Both the position numbers and the translations under genes were made by a program. Below are positions 25,064 to 39,700 of a DNA stretch of 64,000 nt, piece after piece. Source of the stretch: Acanthosoma haemorrhoidale (Eukaryota > Arthropoda > Insecta > Hemiptera > Acanthosomatidae); the NCBI GenBank assembly GCA_930367205.1, contig OV884009.1:123574639-123638638 (forward strand). The letters are read 5' to 3'. Every line of letters starts with the position of its first letter. Within the stretch, counting starts at the first letter, position 1. Below the pieces are notes generated by a model. It searched no databases, was not told the origin of the DNA, and was given only the letters and a program-made list of their open reading frames with translations.

Positions 25064-27270
25064 CGCTATTATATTTTTTAATATAAAGCTGATTAATGAA
25101 CTAGCTAAGGCATTGAGTATAAGTGCTGTCCTGTATTTAACATTAGTCTTGGTGTAAACAAAATGTGTCCTACAGAATCACCGATATACTGTTTTTGAAT
25201 ATTAAGCTGGTTAGTGAACTAGCTGAGGCATTCAGTATAAGTGCTGTCCTCTGTCTAATATTAGTCTGGTTATGAACAAACTGTGTCCTACAGAACGACC
25301 GCTATACTGTTTTTGAATATTACGCTTGTTTGTGAACTAGCTGAGGCATTCCGTATAAGTGCTGTCCTCTATCTTATATTAGTCTGGTTATGAACAAGCT
25401 GTGTCCTACAGAACGACCGCTATACTGTTTTTGAATATTACGCTGGTTTGTGAACTAGCTGAGGCATTCAGTATAAGTGCTGTCCTCTATCTAATATTAG
25501 TCTGGTTATGAACAAAATGTGTCCTACAGAACGACCGCTGTACTGTTTTTGAATATTTAGCTGGTTAGTGAACTAGCTGAGGCCAATTAGTATAAGTGTT
25601 GTCCTCTATTTAATATTAGTCTGGTTTTGAACAAAATGTGTCCTACAGAATCACCGATATACTGTTTTTGAATATTAAGCTGGTTAGTGAACTAGCTGAG
25701 GCATTCAGTATAAGTGCTGTCCTCTATCTAATATTAGTCTGGTTATGAACAAACTGTGTCCTACAGAACGACCGCTATACTGTTTTTGAATATTACGCTT
25801 GTTTGTGAACTAGCTGAGGCATTCCGTATAAGTGCTGTCCTCTATCTTATATTAGTCTGGTTATGAACAAGCTGTGTCCTACAGAACGACCGCTATACTG
25901 TTTTTGAATATTACGCTGGTTTGTGAACTAGCTGAGGCATTCAGTATAAGTGCTGTCCTATATCTAATATTCGTCTGGTTTTGAACATAATGTGTCCTAA
26001 AGAACGACCGCTTTACTGCTTTTTAATATTAAGCTGATTAGTGAACTAGCTAAGGCATTTAGTATCAATGCTGTCCTGTATTTAATATTAGTCTTGGTGT
26101 GAATAAAATGTGTCCCACAGAACGACCGCTATACTGTTTTTGAATATTAGGCTGGTTAGTGAACTAGCTTAGGCATTCAGTATAAGTGGTGTCCTGTATT
26201 CAATATTAGTCTTGGTGTGACCAAATTGTGTTTTAGAGAAGGACCGCTATACTGTTTTTCAATATTAAGCTGGTTAGTGAAATAGCTAAGGCATTTAGTA
26301 ATAGTGCTGTCTTGTATTTAACATTAGTCTTGGTGTGAACAAAATGTGTCCTACAGAATCACCGCTATACTGTTTTTGAATATTAAGCTGGTTAGTGACC
26401 TAGCTGAGCATTCCGTATAAGTGCTGTCCTGTATTTAATATTAGTCTTGGTGTGAACAAAATGTGTCATACAGAACGACCGCTATACTATTTTTTAATAT
26501 AAAGCTGATTAGTGAACTAGCTAAGGCAATCAGTAAAAGTGTTGTCCTCTATTTAATATTAGTCTTGGTGTGAACAAAATGTGACCCACAGAACGACCGC
26601 TATACTGTTTTTGAATATTAAGCTAGTCAGTAAACTAGCTGAGGCATTCAGTAAAAGTGTTGTCCTCTATTTAATATTAGTCTGGTTATAAACAAACTGT
26701 GTCCTACAGAACGACCGCTATACTGTTTTTGAATATTACGCTGGTTTGTGAACTAGCTGAGGCATTCAGTATAAGTGCTGTCCTATATCTAATATTCCTC
26801 TGGTTTTGAACATAATGTGTCCTACAGAACGACCGCTTTACTGCTTTTGAATATTAAGCTGATTAGTGAACTAGCTAAGGCATTTAGTATCAATGCTGTC
26901 CTGTATTTAATATTAGTCTTGGTGTGAATAAAATGTGTCCCACAGAACGACCGCTATACTGTTTTTGAATATTAGGCTGGTTAGTGAACTAGCTGAGGCA
27001 TTCAGTATAAGTGGTGTCCTGTATTCAATATTAGTCTTGGTGTGACCAAAATGTGTTCTAGAGAAGGACCGCTATACTGTTTTTTAATATTAAGCTGGTT
27101 AGTGAACTAGCTGAGGCATTCAGTATAAGTGCTGTCCTCTATCTAATATTAGTCTGGTTATGAACAAGCTGTGTCCTACAGAACGACCGCTATACTGTTT
27201 TTGAATATTACGCTGGTTTGTGAACTAGCTGAGGCATTCAGTATAAGTGCTGTCCTATATCTAATATTCG

Positions 27271-30200
27271 TCTGGTTTTAAACATAATGTGTCCTACAGA
27301 ACGACCGCTTTACTGCTTTTGAATATTAAGCTGATTAGTGAACTAGCTAAGGCATTTAGTATCAATGCTGTCCTGTATTTAATATTAGACTTGGTGTGAA
27401 TAAAATGTGTCCCACAGAACGACCGCTATACTTTTTTTGAATATTGAGCTAGTTAGTGAACTAGCTGAGGCATTCAGTAAAAGTGCTGTCCTCTATCTAA
27501 TATTAGTCTGGTTATAAACAAAATGTGTCATACAGAACGACCGCTATACTATTTTTTAATATAAAGCTGATTAGTGAACTAGCTAAGGCAATCAGTAAAA
27601 GTGTTGTCCTCTATTTAATATTAGTCTGGTTTTTAATAAAATGTGTCCTACGGAACGACCGCTATACTATTTTTTAATATAAAGCTGATTAGTGAACTAG
27701 CTAAGGCAATCAGTATAAGTGCTGTCCTGTATCTAATATTAGTCTGGTTATGAACAAACTGTGTCCTACAGAACGACTACTATACTGTTTTTGAATATTA
27801 CGCTTGTTTGTGAACTAGCTGAGGCATTCCGTATAAGTGCTGTCCTCTATCTTATATTAGTCTAGTTATGAACAAGCTGTGTCCTACAGAACGACCGCTA
27901 TACTGTTTTTGAATATTACGCTGGTTTGTGAACTAGCTGAGGCATTCAGTATAAGTGCTGTCCTATATCTAATATTCGTCTGGTTTTGAACATAATGTGT
28001 CCTACAGAACGACCGCTTTACTGCTTTTGAATATTAAGCTGATTAGTGAACTAGCTAAGGCATTTAGTATCAATGCTGTCCTGTATTTAATATTAGACTT
28101 GGTGTGAATAAAATGTGTCCCACAGAACGACCGCTATACTTTTTTTGAATATTGAGCTAGTTAGTGAACTAGCTGAGGCATTCAGTAAAAGTTCTGTCCT
28201 CTATCTAATATTAGTCTGGTTATAAACAAACTGTGTCCTACAGAACGACCGCTATACTGTTTTTGAATATTACGCTTGTTTGTGAACTAGCTGAGGCATT
28301 CAGTATAAGTGCTGTCCTCTATCTAATATTAGTCTGGTTATGAACAAACTGTGTCCCACAGAACGACCGCTATACTTTTTTTGAATATTGAGCTAGTTAG
28401 TGAACTAGCTGAGGCATTCAGTAAAAGTTCTGTCCTCTATCTAATATTAGTCTGGTTATAAACAAACTGTGTCCTACAGAACGACCGCTATACTGTTTTT
28501 GAATATTACGCTTGTTTGTGAACTAGCTGAGGCATTCAGTATAAGTGCGGTCTTCTATTTAATATTAGTCTGGTTTTGAACAAAATGTGTCATACAGAAC
28601 GACCGCTATACTATTTTTGAATATTACGCTTGTTTGTGAACTAGCTGAGTCCAATTAGTATAAGTGTAGTCCTCTATTTAATATTAGTCTGGTTTTGAAC
28701 AAAATGTGTCCCACGGAACGACCGCTATACTATTTTTTGAATATTAAGCTGGTTAGTGAACTAGCTGAGGCATTCAGTATAAGTGCTGTCCTCTATCTAA
28801 TATTAGTCTGGTTATGAACAAACTGTGTCCTACAGAACGACTACTATACTGTTTTTGAATATTACGCTTGTTTGTGAACTAGCTGAGACATTCCGTATAA
28901 GTGCTGTCCTCTATCTTATATTAGTCTAGTTATGAACAAGCTGTGTCCTACAGAACGACCGCTATACTGTTTTTGAATATTACGCTGGTTTGTGAACTAG
29001 CTGAGGCATTCAGTATAAGTGCTGTCCTATATCTAATATTCGTCTGGTTTTGAACATAATGTGTCCTACAGAACGACCGCTTTACTGCTTTTGAATATTA
29101 AGCTGATTAGTGAACTAGCTCAGGCATTCAGTATAAGTGCTGTCCTATATCTAATATTCCTCTGGTTTTGAACATAATGTGTCCTACAGAACGACCGCTT
29201 TACTGCTTTTGAATATTAAGCTGATTAGTGAACTAGCTAAGGCATTTAGTATCAATGCTGTCCTGTATTTAATATTAGTCTTGGTTTGAATAAAATGTGT
29301 CCCACAGAACGACCGCTATACTGTTTTTGAATATTAGGCTGGTTAGTGAACTAGCTGAGGCATTCAGTATAAGTGGTGTCCTGTATTCAATATTAGTCTT
29401 GGTGTGACCAAAATGTGTTCTAGAGAAGGACCGCTATACTGTTTTTCAATATTAAGCTGGTTAGTGAAATAGCTAAGGCATTTAGTAATAGTGCTGTCTT
29501 GTATTTAACATTAGTCTTGGTGTGAACAAAATGTGTCCTACAAAATCACCGCTATACTGTTTTTGAATATTAAGCTGGTTAGTGAACTAGCTGAGGCATT
29601 CAGTATAAGTGCTGTCCTCTATCTAATATTAGTCTGGTTATGAACAAACTGTGTCCTACAGAACGACCACTATACTGTTTTTGAATATTACGCTTGTTTG
29701 TGAACTAGCTGAGGCATTCCGTATAAGTGCTGTCTTCTATCTTATATTAGTCTGGTTATGAACAAGCTGTGTCCTACAGAACGACCGCTATACTGTTTTT
29801 GAATATTACGCTGGTTTGTGAACTAGCTGAGGCATTCAGTATAAGTGCTGTCCTATATCTAATATTCGTCTGGTTTTGAACATAATGTGTCCTACAGAAC
29901 GACCGCTTTACTGCTTTCGAATATTAAGCTGATTAGTGAACTAGCTAAGGCATTTAGTATCAATGCTGTCCTGTATTTAATATTAGACTTGGTGTGAATA
30001 AAATGTGTCCCACAGAACGACCGCTATACTATTTTTGAATATTGAGCTAGTTAGTGAACTAGCTGAGGCATTCAGTAAAAGTGCTGTCCTCTATCTAATA
30101 TTAGTCTGGTTATAAACAAAATGTGTCATACAGAACGACCGCTATACTATTTTTTAATATAAAGCTGATTAGTGAACTAGCTAAGGCAATCAGTAAAAGT

Positions 30201-33200
30201 GTTGTCCTCTATTTAATATTAGTCTGGTTTTTAATAAAATGTGTCCTACGGAACGACCGCTATACTATTTTTTAATATAAAGCTGATTAGTGAACTAGCT
30301 AAGGCAATCAGTATAAGTGCTGTCCTGTATTTAATATTAGTCTTGGTGTGAACAAAATGTGACCCACAGAACGACCGCTATACTGTTTTTGAATATTAAG
30401 CTAGTTAGTGAACTAGCTGAGGCATTCAGTAAAAGTGTTGTCCTCTATTTAATATTAGTCTGGTTATAAACAAACTGTGTCCTACAGAACGACCGCTATA
30501 CTGTTTTTGAATATTACGCTTGTTTGTGAACTAGCTGAGGCATACCGTATAAGTGCTGTCTTCTATCTTATATTAGTCTGGTTATGAACAAGCTGTGTCC
30601 TACAGAACGACCGCTATACTGTTTTTGAATATTACGCTGGTTTGTGAACTAGCTGAGGCATTCAGTATAAGTGCTGTCCTATATCTAATATTCGTCTGGT
30701 TTTAAACATAATGTGTCCTACAGAACGACCGCTTTACTGCTTTTGAATATTAAGCTGATTAGTGAACTAGCTAAGGCATTTAGTATCAATGCTGTCCTGT
30801 ATTTAATATTAGACTTGGTGTGAATAAAATGTGTCCCACAGAACGACCGCTATACTTTTTTTGAATATTGAGCTAGTTAGTGAACTAGCTGAGGCATTCA
30901 GTAAAAGTGCTGTCCTCTATCTAATATTAGTCTGGTTATAAACAAAATGTGTCATACAGAACGACCGCTATACTATTTTTTAATATAAAGCTGATTAGTG
31001 AACTAGCTAAGGCAATCAGTAAAAGTGTTGTCCTCTATTTAATATTAGTCTGGTTTTTAATAAAATGTGTCCTACGGAACGACCGCTATACTATTTTTTA
31101 ATATAAAGCTGATTAGTGAACTAGCTAAGGCAATCAGTATAAGTGCTGTCCTGTATCTAATATTAGTCTGGTTATGAACAAACTGTGTCCTACAGAACGA
31201 CTACTATACTGTTTTTGAATATTACGCTTGTTTGTGAACTAGCTGAGGCATTCCGTATAAGTGCTGTCCTCTATCTTATATTAGTCTAGTTATGAACAAG
31301 CTGTGTCCTACAGAACGACCGCTATACTGTTTTTGAATATTACGCTGGTTTGTGAACTAGCTGAGGCATTCAGTATAAGTGCTGTCCTATATCTAATATT
31401 CGTCTGGTTTTGAACATAATGTGTCCTACAGAACGACCGCTTTACTGCTTTTGAATATTAAGCTGATTAGTGAACTAGCTAAGGCATTTAGTATCAATGC
31501 TGTCCTGTATTTAATATTAGACTTGGTGTGAATAAAATGTGTCCCACAGAACGACCGCTATACTTTTTTTGAATATTGAGCTAGTTAGTGAACTAGCTGA
31601 GGCATTCAGTAAAAGTTCTGTCCTCTATCTAATATTAGTCTGGTTATAAACAAACTGTGTCCTACAGAACGACCGCTATACTGTTTTTGAATATTACGCT
31701 TGTTTGTGAACTAGCTGAGGCATTCAGTATAAGTGCTGTCCTCTATCTAATATTAGTCTGGTTATGAACAAACTGTGTCCCACAGAACGACCGCTATACT
31801 TTTTTTGAATATTGAGCTAGTTAGTGAACTAGCTGAGGCATTCAGTAAAAGTTCTGTCCTCTATCTAATATTAGTCTGGTTATAAACAAACTGTGTCCTA
31901 CAGAACGACCGCTATACTGTTTTTGAATATTACGCTTGTTTGTGAACTAGCTGAGGCATTCAGTATAAGTGCGGTCTTCTATTTAATATTAGTCTGGTTT
32001 TGAACAAAATGTGTCATACAGAACGACCGCTATACTATTTTTGAATATTACGCTTGTTTGTGAACTAGCTGAGTCCAATTAGTATAAGTGTAGTCCTCTA
32101 TTTAATATTAGTCTGGTTTTGAACAAAATGTGTCCCACGGAACGACCGCTATACTATTTTTTGAATATTAAGCTGGTTAGTGAACTAGCTGAGGCATTCA
32201 GTATAAGTGCTGTCCTCTATCTAATATTAGTCTGGTTATGAACAAACTGTGTCCTACAGAACGACTACTATACTGTTTTTGAATATTACGCTTGTTTGTG
32301 AACTAGCTGAGACATTCCGTATAAGTGCTGTCCTCTATCTTATATTAGTCTAGTTATGAACAAGCTGTGTCCTACAGAACGACCGCTATACTGTTTTTTG
32401 AATATTACGCTGGTTTGTGAACTAGCTGAGGCATTCAGTATAAGTGCTGTCCTATATCTAATATTCGTCTGGTTTTGAACATAATGTGTCCTACAGAACG
32501 ACCGCTTTACTGCTTTTGAATATTAAGCTGATTAGTGAACTAGCTCAGGCATTCAGTATAAGTGCTGTCCTATATCTAATATTCCTCTGGTTTTGAACAT
32601 AATGTGTCCTACAGAACGACCGCTTTACTGCTTTTGAATATTAAGCTGATTAGTGAACTAGCTAAGGCATTTAGTATCAATGCTGTCCTGTATTTAATAT
32701 TAGTCTTGGTTTGAATAAAATGTGTCCCACAGAACGACCGCTATACTGTTTTTGAATATTAGGCTGGTTAGTGAACTAGCTGAGGCATTCAGTATAAGTG
32801 GTGTCCTGTATTCAATATTAGTCTTGGTGTGACCAAAATGTGTTCTAGAGAAGGACCGCTATACTGTTTTTCAATATTAAGCTGGTTAGTGAAATAGCTA
32901 AGGCATTTAGTAATAGTGCTGTCTTGTATTTAACATTAGTCTTGGTGTGAACAAAATGTGTCCTACAAAATCACCGCTATACTGTTTTTGAATATTAAGC
33001 TGGTTAGTGAACTAGCTGAGGCATTCAGTATAAGTGCTGTCCTCTATCTAATATTAGTCTGGTTATGAACAAACTGTGTCCTACAGAACGACCACTATAC
33101 TGTTTTTGAATATTACGCTTGTTTGTGAACTAGCTGAGGCATTCCGTATAAGTGCTGTCTTCTATCTTATATTAGTCTGGTTATGAACAAGCTGTGTCCT

Positions 33201-34118
33201 ACAGAACGACCGCTATACTGTTTTTGAATATTACGCTGGTTTGTGAACTAGCTGAGGCATTCAGTATAAGTGCTGTCCTATATCTAATATTCGTCTGGTT
33301 TTGAACATAATGTGTCCTACAGAACGACCGCTTTACTGCTTTCGAATATTAAGCTGATTAGTGAACTAGCTAAGGCATTTAGTATCAATGCTGTCCTGTA
33401 TTTAATATTAGACTTGGTGTGAATAAAATGTGTCCCACAGAACGACCGCTATACTTTTTTTGAATATTGAGCTAGTTAGTGAACTAGCTGAGGCATTCAG
33501 TAAAAGTGCTGTCCTCTATCTAATATTAGTCTGGTTATAAACAAAATGTGTCATACAGAACGACCGCTATACTATTTTTTAATATAAAGCTGATTAGTGA
33601 ACTAGCTAAGGCAATCAGTAAAAGTGTTGTCCTCTATTTAATATTAGTCTGGTTTTTAATAAAATGTGTCCTACGGAACGACCGCTATACTATTTTTTAA
33701 TATAAAGCTGATTAGTGAACTAGCTAAGGCAATCAGTATAAGTGCTGTCCTGTATTTAATATTAGTCTTGGTGTGAACAAAATGTGACCCACAGAACGAC
33801 CGCTATACTGTTTTTGAATATTAAGCTAGTTAGTGAACTAGCTGAGGCATTCAGTAAAAGTGTTGTCCTCTATTTAATATTAGTCTGGTTATAAACAAAC
33901 TGTGTCCTACAGAACGACCGCTATACTGTTTTTGAATATTACGCTTGTTTGTGAACTAGCTGAGGCATTCCGTATAAGAACTGTCCTCTATCTTATATTA
34001 GTCTGGTTATGAACAAACTGTGTCCCACAGAACGACCGCTATACTTTTTTTGAATATTGAGCTAGTTAGTGAACTAGCTGAGGCATTCAGTATAAGTGCT
34101 GTCCTATATCTAATATTC
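27271..34118. repeat. 29-monomer (about 3,424-bp) higher-order repeat, two copies
   Basis: Three rare markers recur with almost the same offset: TCTGGTTTTAAAC at 27271 and 30695 (3,424), CATACAG followed by the ATTACGC variant at 28591 and 32015 (3,424), and TTCGAATATT at 29916 and 33341 (3,425). The 1-bp difference fits an extra T near 32394. The right end of copy 2 is approximate. Confidence 0.8.
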
Positions 34119-36792
34119 GTCTGGTTTTGAACATAATGTGTCCTACAGAACGACCGCTTTACTGCTTTTGAATATTTAGCTGATTAGTGAACTAGCTAAG
34201 GCATTTAGTATCAATGCTGTCCTGTATTTAATATTAGTCTTGGTGTGAATAAAATGTGTCCTACAGAATCACCGCTATACTGTTTTTGAATATTAAGCTG
34301 GTTAGTGAACTAGCTGAGCATTCAGTATAAGTGCTGTCCTTTATCTAATATTAGTCTGGTTATGAACAAAATGTGTCCTACAGAACGACCGCTGTACTAT
34401 TTTTGAATATTTAGCTGGTTAGTGAACTAGCTGAGGCCAATTAGTATAAGTGTTGTCCTCTATTTAATATTAGTCTGGTTTTGAACAAAATGTGTCCCAC
34501 GGAACGACCGCTATACTATTTTTTAATATAAAGCTGATTAGTGAACTAGCTAAGGCATTCAGTATAAGTGCTGTCCTGTATTTAACATTAGTCTTGGTGT
34601 GAACAAAATGTGTCCTACAGAATCGCCGATATACTGTTTTTGAATATTAAGCTGGTTAGTGAACTAGCTGAGGCATTCAGTATAAGTGCTGTCCTCTATC
34701 TAATATTATTCTGGTTATGAACAAACTGTGTCCTACAGAACGACTACTATACTGTTTTTGAATATTACGCTTGTTTGTGAACTAGCTGAGGCATTCCGTA
34801 TAAGTTCTGTCCTCTATCTTATATTAGTCTGGTTATGAACAAGCTGTGTCCTACAGAACGACCGCTATACTGTTTTTGAATATTACGCTTGTTTGTGAAC
34901 TAGCTGAGGCATTCAGTATAAGTGCTGTCCTCTATCTAATATAAGTCTGGTTATGAACAAACTGTGTCCTACAGAACGACCGCTATACTGTTTTTGAATA
35001 TTAAGCTTGTTTGTGAACTAGCTGAGGCATTCAGTATAAGTGTAGTCTTCTATTTAATATTAGTCTGGTTTTGAACAAAATGTGTCATACAGAACGACCG
35101 CTATACTATTTTTTAATATAAAGCTGATTAGTGAACTAGCTAAGGCATTTAGTATCAATGCTGTCCTGTATTTAATATTAGTCTTGGTTTAAATAAAATG
35201 TGTCCCACAGAACGACCGCTATACTGTTTTTGAATATTACGCTGGTTTGTGAACTAGCTGAGGCATTCAGTATAAGTGCTGTCCTATATCTAATATTCCT
35301 CTGGTTTTGAACATAATGTGTCCTACAGAACGACCGCTTTACTGCTTTTGAATATTAGGCTGGTTAGTGAACTAGCTGAGGCATTCAGTATAAGTGGTGT
35401 CCTGTATTCAATATTAGTCTTGGTGTGACCAAAATGTGGTCTAGAGAAGGACCGCTATACTGTTTTTCAATATTAAGCTGGTTAGTGAAATAGCTAAGGC
35501 ATTTAGTAATAGTGCTGTCTTGTATTTAACATTAGTCTTGGTGTGAACAAAATGTGTCCTACAGAATCACCGCTATACTGTTTTTGAATATTAAGCTGGT
35601 TAGTGAACTAGCTGAGGCATTCAGTATAAGTGCTGTCCTCTATCTAATATTAGTCTGGTTATGAACAAACTGTGTCCTACAGAACGACCACTATACTGTT
35701 TTTGAATATTACGCTTTTTTGTGAACTAGCTGAGGCATTCAGTATAAGTGCTGTCCTATATCTAATATTCGTCTGGTTTTGAACATAATGTGTCCTACAG
35801 AACGACCGCTTTACTGCTTTTGAATATTAAGCTGATTAGTGAACTAGCTAAGGCATTTAGTATCAATGCTGTCCTGTATTTAATATTAGACTTGGTGTGA
35901 ATAAAATGTGTCCCACAGAACGACCGCTATACTTTTTTTGAATATTGAGCTAGTTAGTGAACTAGCTGAGGCATTCAGTAAAAGTGCTGTCCTCTATCTA
36001 ATATTAGTCTGGTTATAAACAAAATGTGTCATACAGAACGACCGCTATACTATTTTTTAATATAAAGCTGATTAGTGAACTAGCTAAGGCAATCAGTAAA
36101 AGTGTTGTGCTCTATTTAATATTAGTCTGGTTTTTAATTAAATGTGTCCTACGGAACGACCGCTATACTATTTTTTAATATAAAGCTGATTAGTGAACTA
36201 GCTAAGGTAATCAGTATAAGTGCTGTCCTGTATTTAATATTAGTCTTGGTGTGAACAAAATGTGACCCACAGAACGACCGCTATACTGTTTTTGAATATT
36301 AAGCTAGTTAGTGAACTAGCTGAGGCATTCAGTAAAAGTGTTGTCCTCTATTTAATATTAGTCTGGTTATAAACAAACTGTGTCCTACAGAACGACCGCT
36401 ATACTGTTTTTGAATATTACGCTTGTTTGTGAACTAGCTGAGGCATTCCGTATAAGAACTGTCCTCTATCTTATATTAGTCTGGTTATGAACAAGCTGTG
36501 TCCTACAGAACGACCGCTATACTGTTTTTGAATATTAAGCTGGTTAGTGAAATAGCTAAGGCATTTAGTAATAGTGCTGTCTTGTATTTAACATTAGTCT
36601 TGGTGTGAACAAAATGTGTCCTACAGAATCACCGCTATACTGTTTTTGAATATTAAGCTGGTTAGTGAACTAGCTGAGCATTCAGTATAAGTGCTGTCCT
36701 GTATCTAATATTAGTCTGGTTATGAACAAACTGTGTCCTACAGAACGACCACTATACTGTTTTTGAATATTACGCTTGTTTGTGAACTAGCT

Positions 36793-39700
36793 GAGGCATT
36801 TAGTAAAAGTGCTGTCCTCTATTTAATATTAGTCTGGTTATAAACAAACTGTGTCCTACAGAACGACCGCTATACTGTTTTTGAATATTACGCTTGTTTG
36901 TGAACTAGCTGAGGCATTCAGTATAAGTGCTGTCCTATATCTAATATTCGTCTGGTTTTGAACATAATGTGTCCTACAGAACGACCGCTTTACTGCTTTT
37001 GAATATTAAGCTGATTAGTGAACTAGCTAAGGCATTTAGTATCAATGCTGTCCTGTATTTAATATTAGTCTTGGTGTGAATAAAATGTGTCCTACAGAAT
37101 CACCGCTATACTGTTTTCGAATATTAAGCTGGTTAGTGAACTAGCTGAGCATTCAGTATAAGTGCTGTCCATTATCTAATATTAGTCTGGTTATGAACAA
37201 AATGTGTCCTACAGAACGACCGCTTTACTGCTTTTAAATATTAAGCTGATTAGTGAACTAGCTAAGGCATTTAGTATCAATGCTGTCCTGTATTTAATAT
37301 TAGTCTTGGTGTGAATAAAATGTGTCCTACAGAATCACCGCTATACTGTTTTTGAATATTAAGCTGGTTAGTGAACTAGCTGAGCATTCAGTATAAGTGC
37401 TGTCCATTATCTAATATTAGTCTGGTTATGAACAAAATGTGACCCACAGAACGACCGCTATACTGTTTTTGAATATTAAGCTAGTTAGTGAACTAGCTGA
37501 GGCATTCAGTAAAAGTGTTGTCCTCTATTTAATATTAGTCTGGTTATAAACAAACTGTGTCCTACAGAACGACCGCTATACTGTTTTTGAATATTACGCT
37601 TGTTTGTGAACTAGCTGAGGCATTCCGTATAAGAACTGTCCTCTATCTTATATTAGTCTGGTTATGAACAAGCTGTGTCCTACAGAACGACCGCTATACT
37701 GTTTTTGAATATTAAGCTGGTTAGTGAACTAGCTGAGGCATTCAGTATAAGTGCTGTCCTCTATCTAATATTAGTCTGGTTATGAACAAACTGTGTCCTA
37801 CGGAACGACCGCTATACTATTTTTTAATATAAAGCTGATTAGTGAACTAGCTAAGGCAATCAGTATAAGTGCTGTCCTGTATTTAATATTAGTCTTGGTG
37901 TGAACAAAATGTGACCCACAGAACGACCGCTATACTGTTTTTGAATATTAAGCTAGTTAGTGAACTAGCTGAGGCATTCAGTAAAAGTGTTGTCCTCTAT
38001 TTAATATTAGTCTGGTTATAAACAAACTGTGTCCTACAGAACGACCGCTATACTGTTTTTGAATATTACGCTTGTTTGTGAACTAGCTGAGGCATTCCGT
38101 ATAAGTGCTGTCCTCTATCTTATATTAGTCTGGTTATGAACAAGCTGTGTCCTACAGAACGACCGCTATACTGTTTTTGAATATTACGCTGGTTTGTAAA
38201 CTAGCTGAGGCATTCAGTATAAGTGCTGTCCTATATCTAATATTCGTCTGGTTTTGAACATAATGTGTCCTACAGAACGACCTCTTTACTGCTTTTGAAT
38301 ATTAGGCTGATTAGTGAACTAGCTAAGGCATTTAGTATCAATGCTGTCCTGTATTTAATATTAGTCTTGGTGTGAATAAAATGTGTCCCACAGAACGACC
38401 GCTATACTGTTTTTGAATATTAAGCTGGTTAGTGAAATAGCTAAGGCATTTAGTAATAGTGCTGTCTTGTATTTAACATTAGTCTTGGTGTGAACAAAAT
38501 GTGTCCTACAGAATCACCGCTATACTGTTTTTGAATATTAAGCTGGTTAGTGAACTAGCTGAGCATTCAGTATAAGTGCTGTCCTGTATCTAATATTAGT
38601 CTGGTTATGAACAAACTGTGTCCTACAGAACGACCGCTATACTGTTTTTGAATATTGAGCTAGTTAGTGAACTAGCTGAGGCATTCAGTATAAGTGCTGT
38701 CCTATATCTAATATTCCTCTGGTTTTGAACATAATGTGTCCTACAGAACGACCGCTTTACTGCTTTTGAATATTAAGCTGATTAGTGAACTAGCTAAGGC
38801 ATTTAGTATCAATGCTGTCCTGTATTTAATATTAGTCTTGGTTTAAATAAAATGTGTCCCACAGAACGACCGCTATACTGTTTTTGAATATTACGCTGGT
38901 TTGTGAACTAGCTGAGGCATTCAGTATAAGTGCTGTCCTATATCTAATATTCCTCTGGTTTTGAACATAATGTGTCCTACAGAACGACCGCTTTACTGCT
39001 TTTGAATATTAGGCTGGTTAGTGAACTAGCTGAGGCATTCAGTATAAGTGGTGTCCTGTATTCAATATTAGTCTTGGTGTGACCAAAATGTGTTCTAGAG
39101 AAGGACCGCTATACTGTTTTTCAATATTAAGCTGGTTAGTGAAATAGCTAAGGCATTTAGTAATAGTGCTGTCTTGTATTTAACATTAGTCTTGGTGTGA
39201 ACAAAATGTGTCCTACAGAATCACCGCTATACTGTTTTTGAATATTAAGCTGGTTAGTGAACTAGCTGAGGCATTCAGTATAAGTGCTGTCCTCTATCTA
39301 ATATTAGTCTGGTTATGAACAAACTGTGTCCTACAGAACGACCGCTATACTGTTTTTGAATATTAAGCTAGTTAGTGAACTAGCTGAGGCATTCAGTAAA
39401 AGTGTTGTCCTCTATTTAATATTAGTCTGGTTATAAACAAACTGTGTCCTACAGAACGACCGCTATACTGTTTTTGAATATTACGCTTGTTTGTGAACTA
39501 GCTGAGGCATTCCGTATAAGTGCTGTCCTCTATCTTATATTAGTCTGGTTATGAACAAGCTGTGTCCTACAGAACGACCGCTATACTGTTTTTGAATATT
39601 ACGCTGGTTTGTAAACTAGCTGAGGCATTCAGTATAAGTGCTGTCCTATATCTAATATTCGTCTGGTTTTGAACATAATGTGTCCTACAGAACGACCTCT